Below are positions 1 to 8,024 of a DNA stretch of 64,000 nucleotides, in pieces. Below the pieces are notes generated by a model. It searched no databases and was not told the origin of the DNA. It saw only the letters and a program-made list of their open reading frames with translations. Origin of the DNA: JBCBGF01 sp039820585 (GTDB lineage: Bacteria; Pseudomonadota; Alphaproteobacteria; Rhodobacterales; Rhodobacteraceae); assembly GCA_039820585.1 (NCBI GenBank), contig JBCBPV010000009.1, positions 1 to 64,000 on the forward strand. Reading direction: 5' to 3'. Each line of letters begins with the position of its first letter. Within the stretch, counting starts at the first letter, position 1. The position numbers and the translations under genes are program-made.

Positions 1-664
1 GGTGAGAATTGTCGAGGATAAAGGCTGCGATTCCGTTCAGATCGGCCAAGGCAAACTCGTCCATCATGTCAATCAGGCGGCGATGGCCGATCTCGTTGCA
101 CGTCGCCAGCGCATAGATGTCGCCGATCAACTGGTCAGGCTCGCGTACATTGCCACGAATGATGCGCACCAGCGTGGCGTCCACGGTGCCCTTTTCGGCA
201 AACTTCATGATCGGGATGTAAAAGCCTTCCTCGTATACGCTGTGCGCATCCGCCCCGAACCCGCGCCCGCCAATGTCCACGATATGCGCAGTACAGGCGA
301 AAAACCCCACCAGCGCCCCGTCTCGGAACGAGGGCGTCACCATGGTGATGTCATGCAGATGGCCGGTGCCTTCCCACGGGTCATTGGTAATGTAGATATC
401 GCCCTCAAACATGCGCGCGCGCCCGATTCGGCGAATGAAATGCGCCACCGCGTCGGCCATGGCGTTGACATGACCCGGTGTGCCGGTCACTGCCTGGGCC
501 AGCATGCGCCCTTTCGCGTCATACACGCCCGCAGACAGATCGCCCGCTTCCCGGACCGAGGTGGAAAACGCGGTGCGTACCAGCGCCTGCGCCTGTTCTT
601 CCACAACCGAGATCAAACGATTCCACATGACTTGGTAGGCGACATTGGATGGATCCTGTGTCAT
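1..664 (-). CDS. hyuB: Hydantoinase B/oxoprolinase family protein (N-terminal part, runs off window)
   Basis: I translated this from the minus strand; the gene is open to the window edge, so the C-terminal part is missing (about 221 codons seen). The ATG lies just after a GAGG ribosome-binding sequence, 5 bases after the hyuA stop. The protein begins MTQDPSNVAYQVMWNRLI and contains the family blocks AFSTSVREAGDLSAGVYD, ITNDPWEGTGHLHDI and HIVDIGGRG. HyuB-type subunits pair with an HyuA subunit in ATP-dependent hydrolysis of hydantoins or 5-oxoproline in the cytoplasm. The substrate here is not determined by the sequence. Confidence 0.9.
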   Translation of the reverse strand, partial: MTQDPSNVAYQVMWNRLISVVEEQAQALVRTAFSTSVREAGDLSAGVYDAKGRMLAQAVTGTPGHVNAMADAVAHFIRRIGRARMFEGDIYITNDPWEGTGHLHDITMVTPSFRDGALVGFFACTAHIVDIGGRGFGADAHSVYEEGFYIPIMKFAEKGTVDATLVRIIRGNVREPDQLIGDIYALATCNEIGHRRLIDMMDEFALADLNGIAAFILDNSH

Positions 665-669
665 ATCCC

Positions 670-2754
670 TCATCCTTTCGCGCGGGCGACGATGTCGATG
701 CACCCGTCGGGCTGACGGATCGCATCCCGGCTGGCGGGCACGATAATCGTGGTTTCCGCCTCGGTCACCGCCGCAGGGCCAGTCGCTCGTTGCCCCACCT
801 GCATCGTATCGCGCCGCACCACTTGGGCATCAAGGTACACGCCGGACGCCGGGTCAAACAGCCGCCGCGTCCCATTGGGCGTCACCGCCTCGTCCCCTTT
901 GCTCACGGCGACAGCGGTCACCTCTTCAGGCGGGGTTGTCGCATTTACCGACCAGACCGTGATCTCGATGTCCATGCCCGCAACCGGACGCCCGAACAGC
1001 TTGGTATAATCTTCCTCAAACCGTTCTTGGAACGTGGTCGCATCTGGGTTCATCGCCTGATCTTCGGTCAGCGCGATGGGGATTTCCCAGCCCTGACCGG
1101 TATAGCGCATATACACCTTGAACTCCGACAGGATCGGGCTGACCTCATCGCAACTGCGCACAAAGCCTGTGGCCTCGGCCTTCAGATCCCGTAACAGCCC
1201 CGTGATCTTGCCCGCATCAAAATCGCTCAGCTTCATATAGACGGACCGGTTGGCCTCAAAACTAAACGGCGCGCGCAGAAACCCGATGGCAGAGCCGACG
1301 CCCGCCCCGGGGGGCACCAACAGACGCTCCACACCCAGCTTTTCACACAGCCGCCCGGCATGCAGCGGCGCGGCCCCGCCGAAGGCGATCATGGTATATT
1401 CGCTCAAATCCTCGCCGTTCTCGACCGCATGCACCCGCGCCGCGTTGGCCATGTTCTCATCGACCACCTCGGCCACGCCGAACGCGGCCTCCACCGGATC
1501 CATCTCAAGCGCGTCTCCGATGTGATCCGTCAGTGCCGCTTCCGATCTCTCAGGGTGCAAGGCGATGGTCCCGCCCGCGAAGTCTCTGGGATCCAGCTTG
1601 CCAAGCACCAGATCAGCATCAGTCACACCTGGACGCGCGCCGCCCCGACCATAACAGGCCGGCCCCGGCTCTGACCCCGCACTTTCCGGGCCGACGCGGA
1701 TCTGCCGCATTGCGTCCACATGGGCCAGCGACCCGCCGCCTGCACCGATTTCCACCATGTCGATCACCGGGATCGAGATCGGCATGCCAGAGCCCTTCTT
1801 GAACCGATAAGTGCGCGCCACCTCAAAAACGCGCGACGTTTTGGGCGACTGGTCCTTGATCAGACAGATCTTCGCCGTGGTCCCGCCCATGTCAAACGAC
1901 AACACCTTGTCCAGGCCATAGCGTGCCGCGATGTGGGCCGCGAACACCGCCCCGCCCGCCGGGCCCGATTCAACCAGCCGCACCGGAAACGCCGCCGCAT
2001 TCTGGATTGAGATTATGCCGCCGCCCGAATGCATCAAAAACACCCGGCAGCCCACGCCTTCGGCCCGCAGCCTGTCTTCTAGCCGCCCAAGGTACGACGC
2101 CATAAGCGGCTTGATATAGGCGTTGGCAACCACGGTATTGAACCGCTCATACTCCCGCATCTGCGGGCTCACCTCGGATGAGATGGAAACGGCGACATCC
2201 GGCAACCGCTGGACTAGGACTTCGCGCACCAGCTCTTCATGCGCGGGGTTCAGGTAGGAATGGATCAGGCCAACCGCCACACTTGCAAAGCCGGCCTCCG
2301 CAATCTGGTCCACCACCGCTTCCACGTCAGCGCGGTCCGTCTGCACCAGTACCTGGCCATTGGCGTCGACCCGGCCCTTTACCGTGAACCTCATGTGGCG
2401 CGGCAGCAGCGGGTCGGGCAGGTTCAGGTTCAGATCGTATTGCTCAAACCGCGACTCGGTGCGCATCTCGATCACATCGCGAAAACCCTCGGTCGTGATC
2501 AGCGCCGTCTTCGCGCCACGCCGTTCGATCAGCGCATTGGTGGCCAGCGTGGTGCCATGGATCACTTGCGCGATGGCGCCAGGCGCGACCCCGGCCTTTG
2601 CGCAGACCTGATGCATCCCGTCGATGATCGCGGTCTCAGGCGCGGCATAGGTCGTCAGGACCTTCGCGGAAAAACTGTGCCCGCCTGTCTCAAGGACGAC
2701 ATCCGTGAAGGTGCCCCCGATATCCACACCAAGTCTGACTGCCTGAGACTTCAT
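670..2754 (-). CDS. hyuA: Hydantoinase/oxoprolinase subunit A, ATP-dependent
   Basis: This 694-aa protein has the ASKHA-type nucleotide-binding blocks of the HyuA family: GVDIGGTFTDVVLE near residue 9, GTTLATNALIERRGAKTALI near residue 70, and DMGGTTAKICLI near residue 290. Length is normal for the family. It is upstream of hyuB with a 5-base gap, so the two are co-transcribed and probably form one ATP-dependent amidohydrolase complex acting on a hydantoin, 5-oxoproline or acetone-type substrate. The upstream LysR gene on the same strand and the AT-rich palindrome before this gene suggest inducible control. The substrate is unknown. Confidence 0.92.
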   Translation of the reverse strand: MKSQAVRLGVDIGGTFTDVVLETGGHSFSAKVLTTYAAPETAIIDGMHQVCAKAGVAPGAIAQVIHGTTLATNALIERRGAKTALITTEGFRDVIEMRTESRFEQYDLNLNLPDPLLPRHMRFTVKGRVDANGQVLVQTDRADVEAVVDQIAEAGFASVAVGLIHSYLNPAHEELVREVLVQRLPDVAVSISSEVSPQMREYERFNTVVANAYIKPLMASYLGRLEDRLRAEGVGCRVFLMHSGGGIISIQNAAAFPVRLVESGPAGGAVFAAHIAARYGLDKVLSFDMGGTTAKICLIKDQSPKTSRVFEVARTYRFKKGSGMPISIPVIDMVEIGAGGGSLAHVDAMRQIRVGPESAGSEPGPACYGRGGARPGVTDADLVLGKLDPRDFAGGTIALHPERSEAALTDHIGDALEMDPVEAAFGVAEVVDENMANAARVHAVENGEDLSEYTMIAFGGAAPLHAGRLCEKLGVERLLVPPGAGVGSAIGFLRAPFSFEANRSVYMKLSDFDAGKITGLLRDLKAEATGFVRSCDEVSPILSEFKVYMRYTGQGWEIPIALTEDQAMNPDATTFQERFEEDYTKLFGRPVAGMDIEITVWSVNATTPPEEVTAVAVSKGDEAVTPNGTRRLFDPASGVYLDAQVVRRDTMQVGQRATGPAAVTEAETTIIVPASRDAIRQPDGCIDIVARAKG

Positions 2755-2809
2755 CCGCCCGCCCGAAAAACTGCTTGTCTTGCAACTTTAGGCAGGAACG
2801 CGCTTAAGA

Positions 2810-2822
2810 AATCAAATTGATT
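2810..2822. promoter_or_regulatory. Palindrome in the hyuA promoter region, candidate LysR operator
   Basis: AATCAA-A-TTGATT is a perfect 6-bp inverted repeat around one central base. It lies in the AT-rich gap between the lysR-type gene and hyuA, about 55 bases before the hyuA start. LysR proteins commonly bind T-N11-A dyads near their target promoter, so this is a reasonable site for the adjacent regulator. The assignment is inference from position. Confidence 0.4.
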
Positions 2823-2852
2823 AAGTTTTTATACCCAATCAGTTTTTTTAAT

Positions 2853-3752
2853 CTAGGTCTGCGGTCGCAAATTTTGTGCGATCCGACTGGCCCGCTCAAC
2901 GAAACGCGGCACATGGCCCGTCTGATAGCGCGCGTAAAAGCGCAACGGCGCGGCGTGCCAACCGGCCTCCAGCACATGTAATTCGCCCGCTGCCACCTGC
3001 GCCTCTACCAGCGCGCGCGGCAAAAGCGCGACGCCCAGCCCCTCGCAGGCCATCGGGATGCAGGCCGACAACGCGTTGGAATGCACAATCTTCTCTGCAT
3101 CAAGCCCCCGCTCTTGGGCCAGCGCATGCAGCGCCCGCCCCGCGCTGGTGTGCTTGGCGTGGGTCAGCACCGCAAAGTTGAAGAACCGCTCAACGCTTGT
3201 ACCCTTGGGCAATGCCGCGGCCAACGCCGCATTGGCCACCCAAACATACTCCTCACTCCTGAGTTCCGTCGTGCCGTCCAACTCGGACTTGAAGGGCCCG
3301 TTCTGAAACGCCAAGTCAATCTGCCCCTCCAGCAAATGCTCTTCGATCCGGTTCGACAGATCGACCTGCAACTCCACCCGCAGGCTTGAATATTCGCATT
3401 TCAGGGCGCGCAGAAACTCTTGCAACCAGGTGCAGGCGATCAATTCAGTCACCCCAAGACGCAACCGCTCATCAATCAAATCCAGGCGCCCCGCTTCCTC
3501 CAACAAAGCCTCACCCGCGCGCAGGATCTTACGCGTCTTGTCCAACAGCACGTGCCCCTTTGCGGTCAACCGAACCGACCCCGGATCCCGGTAGAGAAGC
3601 TTCACACCCAGCGCCGCCTCAAGCGTGGCGATACGTGAAGTGATGTTGGGCTGCGTCGTCCCCAAAGCGACCGCAGCCGCGCGAAACGTACCGGTGTCAA
3701 CGACGAAGGCGAAAGCTTCGAGCTGTTTGAGGGTAACCTGGCTTTTGATCAT
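2853..3752 (-). CDS. LysR family transcriptional regulator
   Basis: The product has an N-terminal winged helix-turn-helix (LKQLEAFAFVVDTGTFRAAAVALGTTQPNITSRI, split here by the turn around residue 25) followed by a LysR substrate-binding domain with the RLGVTELIACTWL block. I chose the ATG at 3752, giving MIKSQVTLKQLEAF, the usual LysR beginning. A longer frame begins at a TTG at 3785, adding 11 residues without homology. The gene reads toward hyuAB and probably controls it. The effector is unknown; the hydantoin-type substrate or product is the natural guess. Confidence 0.9.
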   Translation of the reverse strand: MIKSQVTLKQLEAFAFVVDTGTFRAAAVALGTTQPNITSRIATLEAALGVKLLYRDPGSVRLTAKGHVLLDKTRKILRAGEALLEEAGRLDLIDERLRLGVTELIACTWLQEFLRALKCEYSSLRVELQVDLSNRIEEHLLEGQIDLAFQNGPFKSELDGTTELRSEEYVWVANAALAAALPKGTSVERFFNFAVLTHAKHTSAGRALHALAQERGLDAEKIVHSNALSACIPMACEGLGVALLPRALVEAQVAAGELHVLEAGWHAAPLRFYARYQTGHVPRFVERASRIAQNLRPQT

Positions 3753-3830
3753 GGCGGGCGCCGCAGTATCGGGAAATTTGATCAAGAGCCTGCGGTGCGA
3801 TCAAAAAATGCGCAAACGAAAAAACGACCC

Positions 3831-4637
3831 CTAGCCGTCCTCCCGCGCCCCTCGTCCACGCCATCCCATCAAGCTGAACGCCGCAAACAGCGCCGCTGCA
3901 ACGCACACAATCGACGGGCCCGCTGGCGTGTCAAAGACATAGGCCGCGCGCAGGCCCGCCACCGCCGATACCGCGCCGATGACCGCAGCGATCAGGGCCA
4001 TCGCCTCGGGCGTGCGGGCAAGCCCGCGGGCGGCGGCGGCGGGGATGATCAGCATCGCGGCGATCAACAGGACGCCCACCACCTTGATCGCGACCGCCAC
4101 GGTAACCGCGAGCGATAGCGTCAGGATCAGCTGTTCCCGCTTCGGATCGAGCCCGCTGGCATAGGCCAGTTCCTCATTCAGCGTCGCGGTCAATAGCGCC
4201 GACCAGCGCCAGGCAATCAGCGCCACCACCAAAACGGCCCCGCCCCAGATCACGAGCAGATCGCCGCGTGACACAGCCAGGATATCACCAAACAGGTACG
4301 CCATCAGGTCGATCCGGATGCCCGACAAGAACGATACCGCCACCAGGCCAAAGGCCAGCGCCGAATGCGCCAGCACCCCCAGAAGCGTGTCCATCGCATA
4401 CCCGCGTCCCGCCAGCAGCGTCACGGTCATCGCCATCACCAAGGCGACCGCCACCGTCCCCGCGAAAATCGATACCTGCATCGCCAGCGACAGCGCCACG
4501 CCCAGCATCGCCGCATGGGCCGTGGCATCCCCGAAATAGGTCATACGCCGCCACACGACGAAACAGCCCAAAGGTGCTGCGGCAAATGCCACGCCGACGC
4601 CGGCCAGGGTCGCGCGGAACATGAAATCGTCCAGCAT
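3831..4637 (-). CDS. znuB: Zinc ABC transporter permease ZnuB
   Basis: This 268-aa polytopic protein belongs to the ABC-3 metal permease family: FRATLAGVGVAFAAAPLGCFVVWRRM at the N-terminus, a TAHAAMLGVALSL loop, and LLIAAMLIIPAAAARGLA in the C-terminal half. It forms the inner-membrane channel of the ZnuABC zinc importer. Its ATG shares one base with the znuC stop (TAATG), so translation is coupled to znuC. The order zur-znuC-znuB on one strand with znuA divergent is the common Rhodobacteraceae arrangement. Confidence 0.95.
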   Translation of the reverse strand: MLDDFMFRATLAGVGVAFAAAPLGCFVVWRRMTYFGDATAHAAMLGVALSLAMQVSIFAGTVAVALVMAMTVTLLAGRGYAMDTLLGVLAHSALAFGLVAVSFLSGIRIDLMAYLFGDILAVSRGDLLVIWGGAVLVVALIAWRWSALLTATLNEELAYASGLDPKREQLILTLSLAVTVAVAIKVVGVLLIAAMLIIPAAAARGLARTPEAMALIAAVIGAVSAVAGLRAAYVFDTPAGPSIVCVAAALFAAFSLMGWRGRGAREDG

Positions 4638-5380
4638 TACTCGGCTGCCTCATGGCTGTGGGGGTGATCATGGTCGTGATCGTGATCATGGTCATGCCGA
4701 TACAGCGCCAGCGCCCCGCCAGTCCCCGTGCCAAAAAGCGCGCGGTATTCCGGCGCCGAGGCCACCGCCGCAGGCGCGCCCTGGCAGCACACATGGCCGT
4801 TCAGGCAAACCACGCGATCCGACGCGCTCATCACAACGTGCAACTCGTGGCTAATCATCACCACGGCACAGCCGGTGTCGCGCCGAACCGCCTCGATCTG
4901 CCGATAAAACGCGGCCGATCCCGGCTGATCCAACCCTTGCGTCGCCTCGTCCAAAAGCAACAGGTCGGGCTGATTGATCAAGGCCCGCGCCAAAAGCACC
5001 CGCTGAAATTGCCCACCCGACAGCTGCGACATCTGCCGCCGCGACAGGTCTGGCACGCCCGCGGCCTCAAGCGCGCGGGCACAGGCGGCGCGGTCCATCC
5101 GGTTGCTCAGGCGCAAAAACCGCTCCACCGTGATTGGAAGGGTTGGGTCGATATGCAGGCGTTGCGGCACATAACCGATCGTGAGCCCCGGCTTAAGCAT
5201 GACCTTGCCCTGACTGGGCCGCGTGGCCCCGATGATCGCCTTCAACAGGCTCGTCTTGCCCGACCCGTTAGGCCCTACGATGGTGACGATCTCGCCAGGC
5301 TCCACCACCATATCCACGCCGCGCAACACCGTGTTCGCGCCATAGCTGACGCTCAGGCCTTCCACACTCAGAAGGCTCAT
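4637..5380 (-). CDS. znuC: Zinc ABC transporter ATP-binding protein ZnuC
   Basis: The 247-aa product starts MSLLSVEGLSVSYGA and has Walker A (GPNGSGKTS, about residue 36), the ABC signature LSGGQFQRVLLARAL and Walker B LLLLDEATQGLDQPG with MISHEL as the switch histidine. It energises ZnuB. The C-terminus is a run of alternating His and Asp (YRHDHDHDHDHDHPHSHE), a probable cytoplasmic zinc-binding tail. I chose the ATG at 5380 because it overlaps the zur stop (ATGA); the open frame extends 50 residues further upstream into zur without homology. Confidence 0.95.
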   Translation of the reverse strand: MSLLSVEGLSVSYGANTVLRGVDMVVEPGEIVTIVGPNGSGKTSLLKAIIGATRPSQGKVMLKPGLTIGYVPQRLHIDPTLPITVERFLRLSNRMDRAACARALEAAGVPDLSRRQMSQLSGGQFQRVLLARALINQPDLLLLDEATQGLDQPGSAAFYRQIEAVRRDTGCAVVMISHELHVVMSASDRVVCLNGHVCCQGAPAAVASAPEYRALFGTGTGGALALYRHDHDHDHDHDHPHSHEAAE

Positions 5381-5910
5381 GCGTTGGCCTGGTTGGCGCA
5401 AGAGGGGCAGACACCTTCGGCCTCGACCACCGTGCGTTCGATCTGGAACCGCGCAGCCCGTGCGGCGGCGCCAAGCGCGCCTTTGGCGGGGGTAGATTGC
5501 GCCTCTGCCACCGCTTCGCAAACCCGACAAATCATGAAGGCGGGCGTATGTGTCTCACCGGGATGGGCACAGGCGACGAAAGCATTCAGCCGCTCGATCT
5601 TGTGGACAAAGCCATGTTCGGCCAGAAAATCCAGCGCGCGATAGGCCACCGGCGGTTGTGAGCCAAACCCCGCATCGCGCAACAGGTCAAGGATCGCATA
5701 GGCCCCCAGCGCGCGATGTTCCTGCAAAAGGAGCTCCAGCACTTTGCGGCGCACCGGCGTCAGGCGTAGCCCATGCTCGGAACAGCGCGTTTCAGCCGCG
5801 GCCAGCGCGTCCTCGACACAGGCGGTATGGTCATGGCTTTCAAAGCCTACGGGGGCGGTAGCATCGTCTGGCCCCGTTTGCGCGTCGCTTGTCATGTTAT
5901 TTCGTATCAT
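5377..5910 (-). CDS. zur: Fur family zinc uptake regulator Zur
   Basis: The 177-aa protein has the Fur winged helix (CSEHGLRLTPVRRKVLELLL) and the dimerisation/metal domain with two CxxC pairs: CRVCEAVAE and CPSCANQ. Neighbourhood with znuABC identifies it as Zur, the zinc-responsive repressor. A second in-frame ATG (5895) would shorten it by 5 residues. It overlaps znuC by 4 bases. Its promoter faces znuA, and the shared gap contains a TTATAA-centred palindrome, so the locus is probably autoregulated. Confidence 0.93.
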   Translation of the reverse strand: MIRNNMTSDAQTGPDDATAPVGFESHDHTACVEDALAAAETRCSEHGLRLTPVRRKVLELLLQEHRALGAYAILDLLRDAGFGSQPPVAYRALDFLAEHGFVHKIERLNAFVACAHPGETHTPAFMICRVCEAVAEAQSTPAKGALGAAARAARFQIERTVVEAEGVCPSCANQANA

Positions 5911-5924
5911 ATAGGTAACTTCCA

Positions 5925-5938
5925 GATGTTATAAGATC
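5925..5938. promoter_or_regulatory. Candidate Zur box between zur and znuA
   Basis: GATGTTATAAGATC is a near-perfect inverted repeat (GATnTTATAAnATC, 12 of 14 bases symmetric). It sits 15 bases before the znuA ATG and in the promoter region of zur. It shares the TGTTAT/ATAA core expected of alphaproteobacterial Zur operators. A second TGTTAT half-motif lies at 5895-5900 inside the start of zur. Confidence 0.65.
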
Positions 5939-5952
5939 ACACAGGGTGTCCA

Positions 5953-7041
5953 ATGTCCAGAAAGCTACTTCCACTGTCCGTGACCGCCGCGCTGATGGGC
6001 GGTTCGGCGCTTGCCGATGTCCCCAGCGTCGCGGTTGACATCGCGCCGGTCCATTCGCTGGTGGCGCGCGTGATGGATGGGGTGGGCACCCCCAACCTCG
6101 TCATCCCTACCGGGGCCTCGCCCCACGAATACAGCCTGCGCCCGTCCGAGGCTGCGGCCCTGCAAGACGCCGACCTGGTGTTCTGGCTGGGCGAAGACAT
6201 GACGCCGTGGATGGAAGATGCGGTGGACACGCTTGCCGAAGGCGCGGCGGTGACCACGCTTCTCGAAGCAGACGGCACTATGCTGCTCGCTTTCCGCGAA
6301 GATGCGCTGTTCGAGGCGCATGATCATGGCCATGAAGATCATGCCGAGAGTGAGGATCACGACCATGACCATGTTGAAGAAGCCTCGGACGATCATGACG
6401 ACGACCATGGCCATGACCACGCCGAGGTAGCCTCGGACGATCATGACCACGCCAAAGCCGAAGAGGCCGCGCATGACGATCATGACCATGGCGACGACCA
6501 CTCGCATGACCATGACGGCCACGCCCATGGTGCCCATGACCCCCATGCCTGGTTGTCCCCGCAAAACGCCAGCACATGGCTGAACTTGATTGCCGCACAG
6601 CTTTCTTCCGCGGACCCCGAAAACGCGGGCGCCTATTTCGCCAACGCAGCCGCTGCCATCGAAGAGATGGAGGCTCTGTCGGCCGAAATCACCGCCACGC
6701 TCGACCCTGTGCGGGGTGGCAATTTCATCGTCTTCCACGACGCCTACCAATACTTTGAAACCTATTTCGATTTCCCGGCCTCCGGCGCCATCTCGATCGG
6801 TGACGCAACCGACCCCAGCCCGGCCCGCGTGGCTGAGATCCAGGGCCGCATCCGAGCTCAAGGGGTGGATTGCGTGCTGGCAGAGCCGCAGTACAACCCC
6901 GGCCTCGTCGCCACCGTGCTGGAAGGGACCGAGGCAAGCACCGGCGTCATCGACCCGCTGGGCGCCTCGCTGGAGCCAGGTCCAGCGCTTTACCCGCAGC
7001 TTTTAAGGAACATGGCGGCGACCTTGGCTGAGTGTCTCTAA
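5953..7041 (+). CDS. znuA: Periplasmic zinc-binding protein ZnuA
   Basis: This 362-aa protein has a signal peptide (MSRKLLPLSVTAALMGGSALA) and is the solute-binding component of the ZnuABC importer. Likely zinc ligands are His58 in SPHEYSLRPS and the His in HDPHAWLSP near 198, with a third in the VFHDAYQYF block. Between residues about 122 and 195 is a very long loop of His, Asp and Glu repeats, typical of ZnuA and thought to capture zinc. It is transcribed divergently from zur across a Zur-like palindrome. Confidence 0.95.
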   Translation: MSRKLLPLSVTAALMGGSALADVPSVAVDIAPVHSLVARVMDGVGTPNLVIPTGASPHEYSLRPSEAAALQDADLVFWLGEDMTPWMEDAVDTLAEGAAVTTLLEADGTMLLAFREDALFEAHDHGHEDHAESEDHDHDHVEEASDDHDDDHGHDHAEVASDDHDHAKAEEAAHDDHDHGDDHSHDHDGHAHGAHDPHAWLSPQNASTWLNLIAAQLSSADPENAGAYFANAAAAIEEMEALSAEITATLDPVRGGNFIVFHDAYQYFETYFDFPASGAISIGDATDPSPARVAEIQGRIRAQGVDCVLAEPQYNPGLVATVLEGTEASTGVIDPLGASLEPGPALYPQLLRNMAATLAECL

Positions 7042-7052
7042 CCAACCACCAG

Positions 7053-7084
7053 GGGCGGGCTGGCGCATCCGCGCTGGCCCGCCC
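7053..7084 (+). terminator. GC hairpin after znuA
   Basis: GGGCGGGC (7053-7060) pairs with GCCCGCCC (7077-7084) around a 16-base loop, starting 11 bases after the znuA stop. There is no T-tract, so it may stabilise the mRNA end rather than terminate by itself. Confidence 0.4.
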
Positions 7085-7140
7085 GAGCCCTAGCGGGGTC
7101 GAGCGCCCTTGATCGGACCATGACTTGCATGACAATATTG

Positions 7141-7162
7141 TTATGTTATTATATATTATAAT
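7141..7162. promoter_or_regulatory. Candidate Zur box before the cobW remnant
   Basis: A 20-bp A/T-only stretch containing TGTTAT and ATTATAAT halves (7145-7162) stands out in GC-rich DNA. It resembles the TGTTATAA palindrome in front of znuA and directly abuts the cobW-type start codon, which has no visible ribosome-binding site. CobW/ZigA-type GTPases are classical members of Zur regulons, which supports the reading. Confidence 0.5.
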
Positions 7163-7575
7163 GAGCGTCCCAGTGTCCTCTGCCCCCCGAATCCCGCTGC
7201 ACTCCAGCGACCCGCGCATCCCGGTAACCATCCTCACCGGGTTTCTTGGGGCGGGCAAAACCACGCTTCTCAACCGCGTTCTGAACAACCGCGAAGGCCG
7301 CCGCGTGGCCGTCATCGTCAACGACATGTCCGAGGTGAACATCGACGCCGACCTCAAGCGCGCCGAGACCGAGCTCAGCCCTACCGATGAGACGCTGGTG
7401 GAAATGCCGAACGGCTGCATCTGCTGCACCTTGCGCGATGATCTTCTGGCAGAGGTGCGCCGCCTCGCCGCCGAGGGCCGCTTCGGCTACCTGCTGATCG
7501 AATCCACCGGCATCTCAGAACCCTTGCCCGTCGCCACCACTTTCGACTTCCGCGATGAAGACGGCGTTTCATCCT
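7161..7575 (+). pseudogene. Truncated CobW/ZigA family zinc-chaperone GTPase (N-terminal third)
   Basis: The frame from the ATG at 7161 encodes a clear COG0523 GTPase start: Walker A TILTGFLGAGKTTLLN, the metal-binding CXCC block MPNGCICCTLRDDL, and LLIESTGISEPLPVA. Homology stops after FDFRDEDGVS (about residue 135), where family members continue for another ~250 residues. Downstream sequence is the end of a different gene, so an internal deletion has removed most of cobW. The fragment lacks the NKxD and C-terminal domains and should not be a working GTPase. The frame stays open into the DUF6525 gene. Confidence 0.75.
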
Positions 7576-7770
7576 ACGTCTACCGCGTGCGCCGAGCCGC
7601 CCCAGATCTCCCAGGCCCCAACCGGCGCCCCGATGATCCTGCGCGGCACGCTATTGCCGCAAGATTCCCCCTCGGGCCTGCGCCACCGCTCGCCGCCCAT
7701 CGCGGGCACGGGCGAAACCCGGCTCGTCCTGGTGCTCGACCCGATCTACGATATCGCGGACGCCGATTAA
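7576..7770 (+). pseudogene. DUF1826-like C-terminal remnant
   Basis: In a different frame from the cobW fragment the DNA encodes PTGAPMILRGTLLPQD, then SGLRHRSPPIAGTGETRLVL, and ends VLDPIYDIADAD. I recognise this as the C-terminal block of DUF1826 proteins, commonly encoded next to cobW in zinc-regulated operons of this family. The N-terminal part is absent. The stop TAA overlaps the next ATG by one base. The assignment rests on memory of the family. Confidence 0.55.
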
Positions 7771-8012
7771 TGGCGCGCAACCTTGGCCAAACCTGCCTGC
7801 GCAAACGCCGCCGGCGCGAAGTCCCGATGCGTGAGTTCGACCGCCTGCCACCCCCCTTGCGCGCCTGGCTCGCCCATGCCGTGCTCCCCTGGCGCCCCCG
7901 CTCGGCCCTGCGCGCCTATTACCGCGCCCTGGCCCAAAGTGGCGCCCCCGCGGAAGCACTGGCCGAGCTTGACCGCCTGCAAGCGGCACGGCTGGAGGGA
8001 GAAGGGGCGTGA
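7770..8012 (+). CDS. DUF6525-like small basic protein
   Basis: The 80-aa product begins MARNLGQTCLRKRRRREVPM and continues EFDRLPPPLRAWLAHAVLPW, a conserved small Rhodobacteraceae protein I recognise as DUF6525. Function is unknown. The ATG overlaps the DUF1826 remnant stop (TAATG). It is in frame with the truncated cobW, so a fused cobW::DUF6525 product is also possible. It probably survives as the last gene of the former cobW operon. Confidence 0.65.
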   Translation: MARNLGQTCLRKRRRREVPMREFDRLPPPLRAWLAHAVLPWRPRSALRAYYRALAQSGAPAEALAELDRLQAARLEGEGA

Positions 8013-8024
8013 AGGCGAGGCGGC

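Noticed and set aside
2810..2822. FNR-type site before hyuA
   Set aside because: FNR boxes are TTGAT-N4-ATCAA; here the order of half-sites is reversed (ATCAA then TTGAT), so I assigned it to the adjacent LysR instead.
6301..6545. Tandem repeats of GACCATGACCAT-type suggesting a CRISPR or satellite
   Set aside because: They encode the His/Asp loop of ZnuA in frame and have no spacer structure. I found no CRISPR array anywhere in the window.
5965..6861. 298-codon frame antisense to znuA containing Met/Val repeats
   Set aside because: The repeats are the complement of the His/Asp repeats in znuA; no independent evidence.
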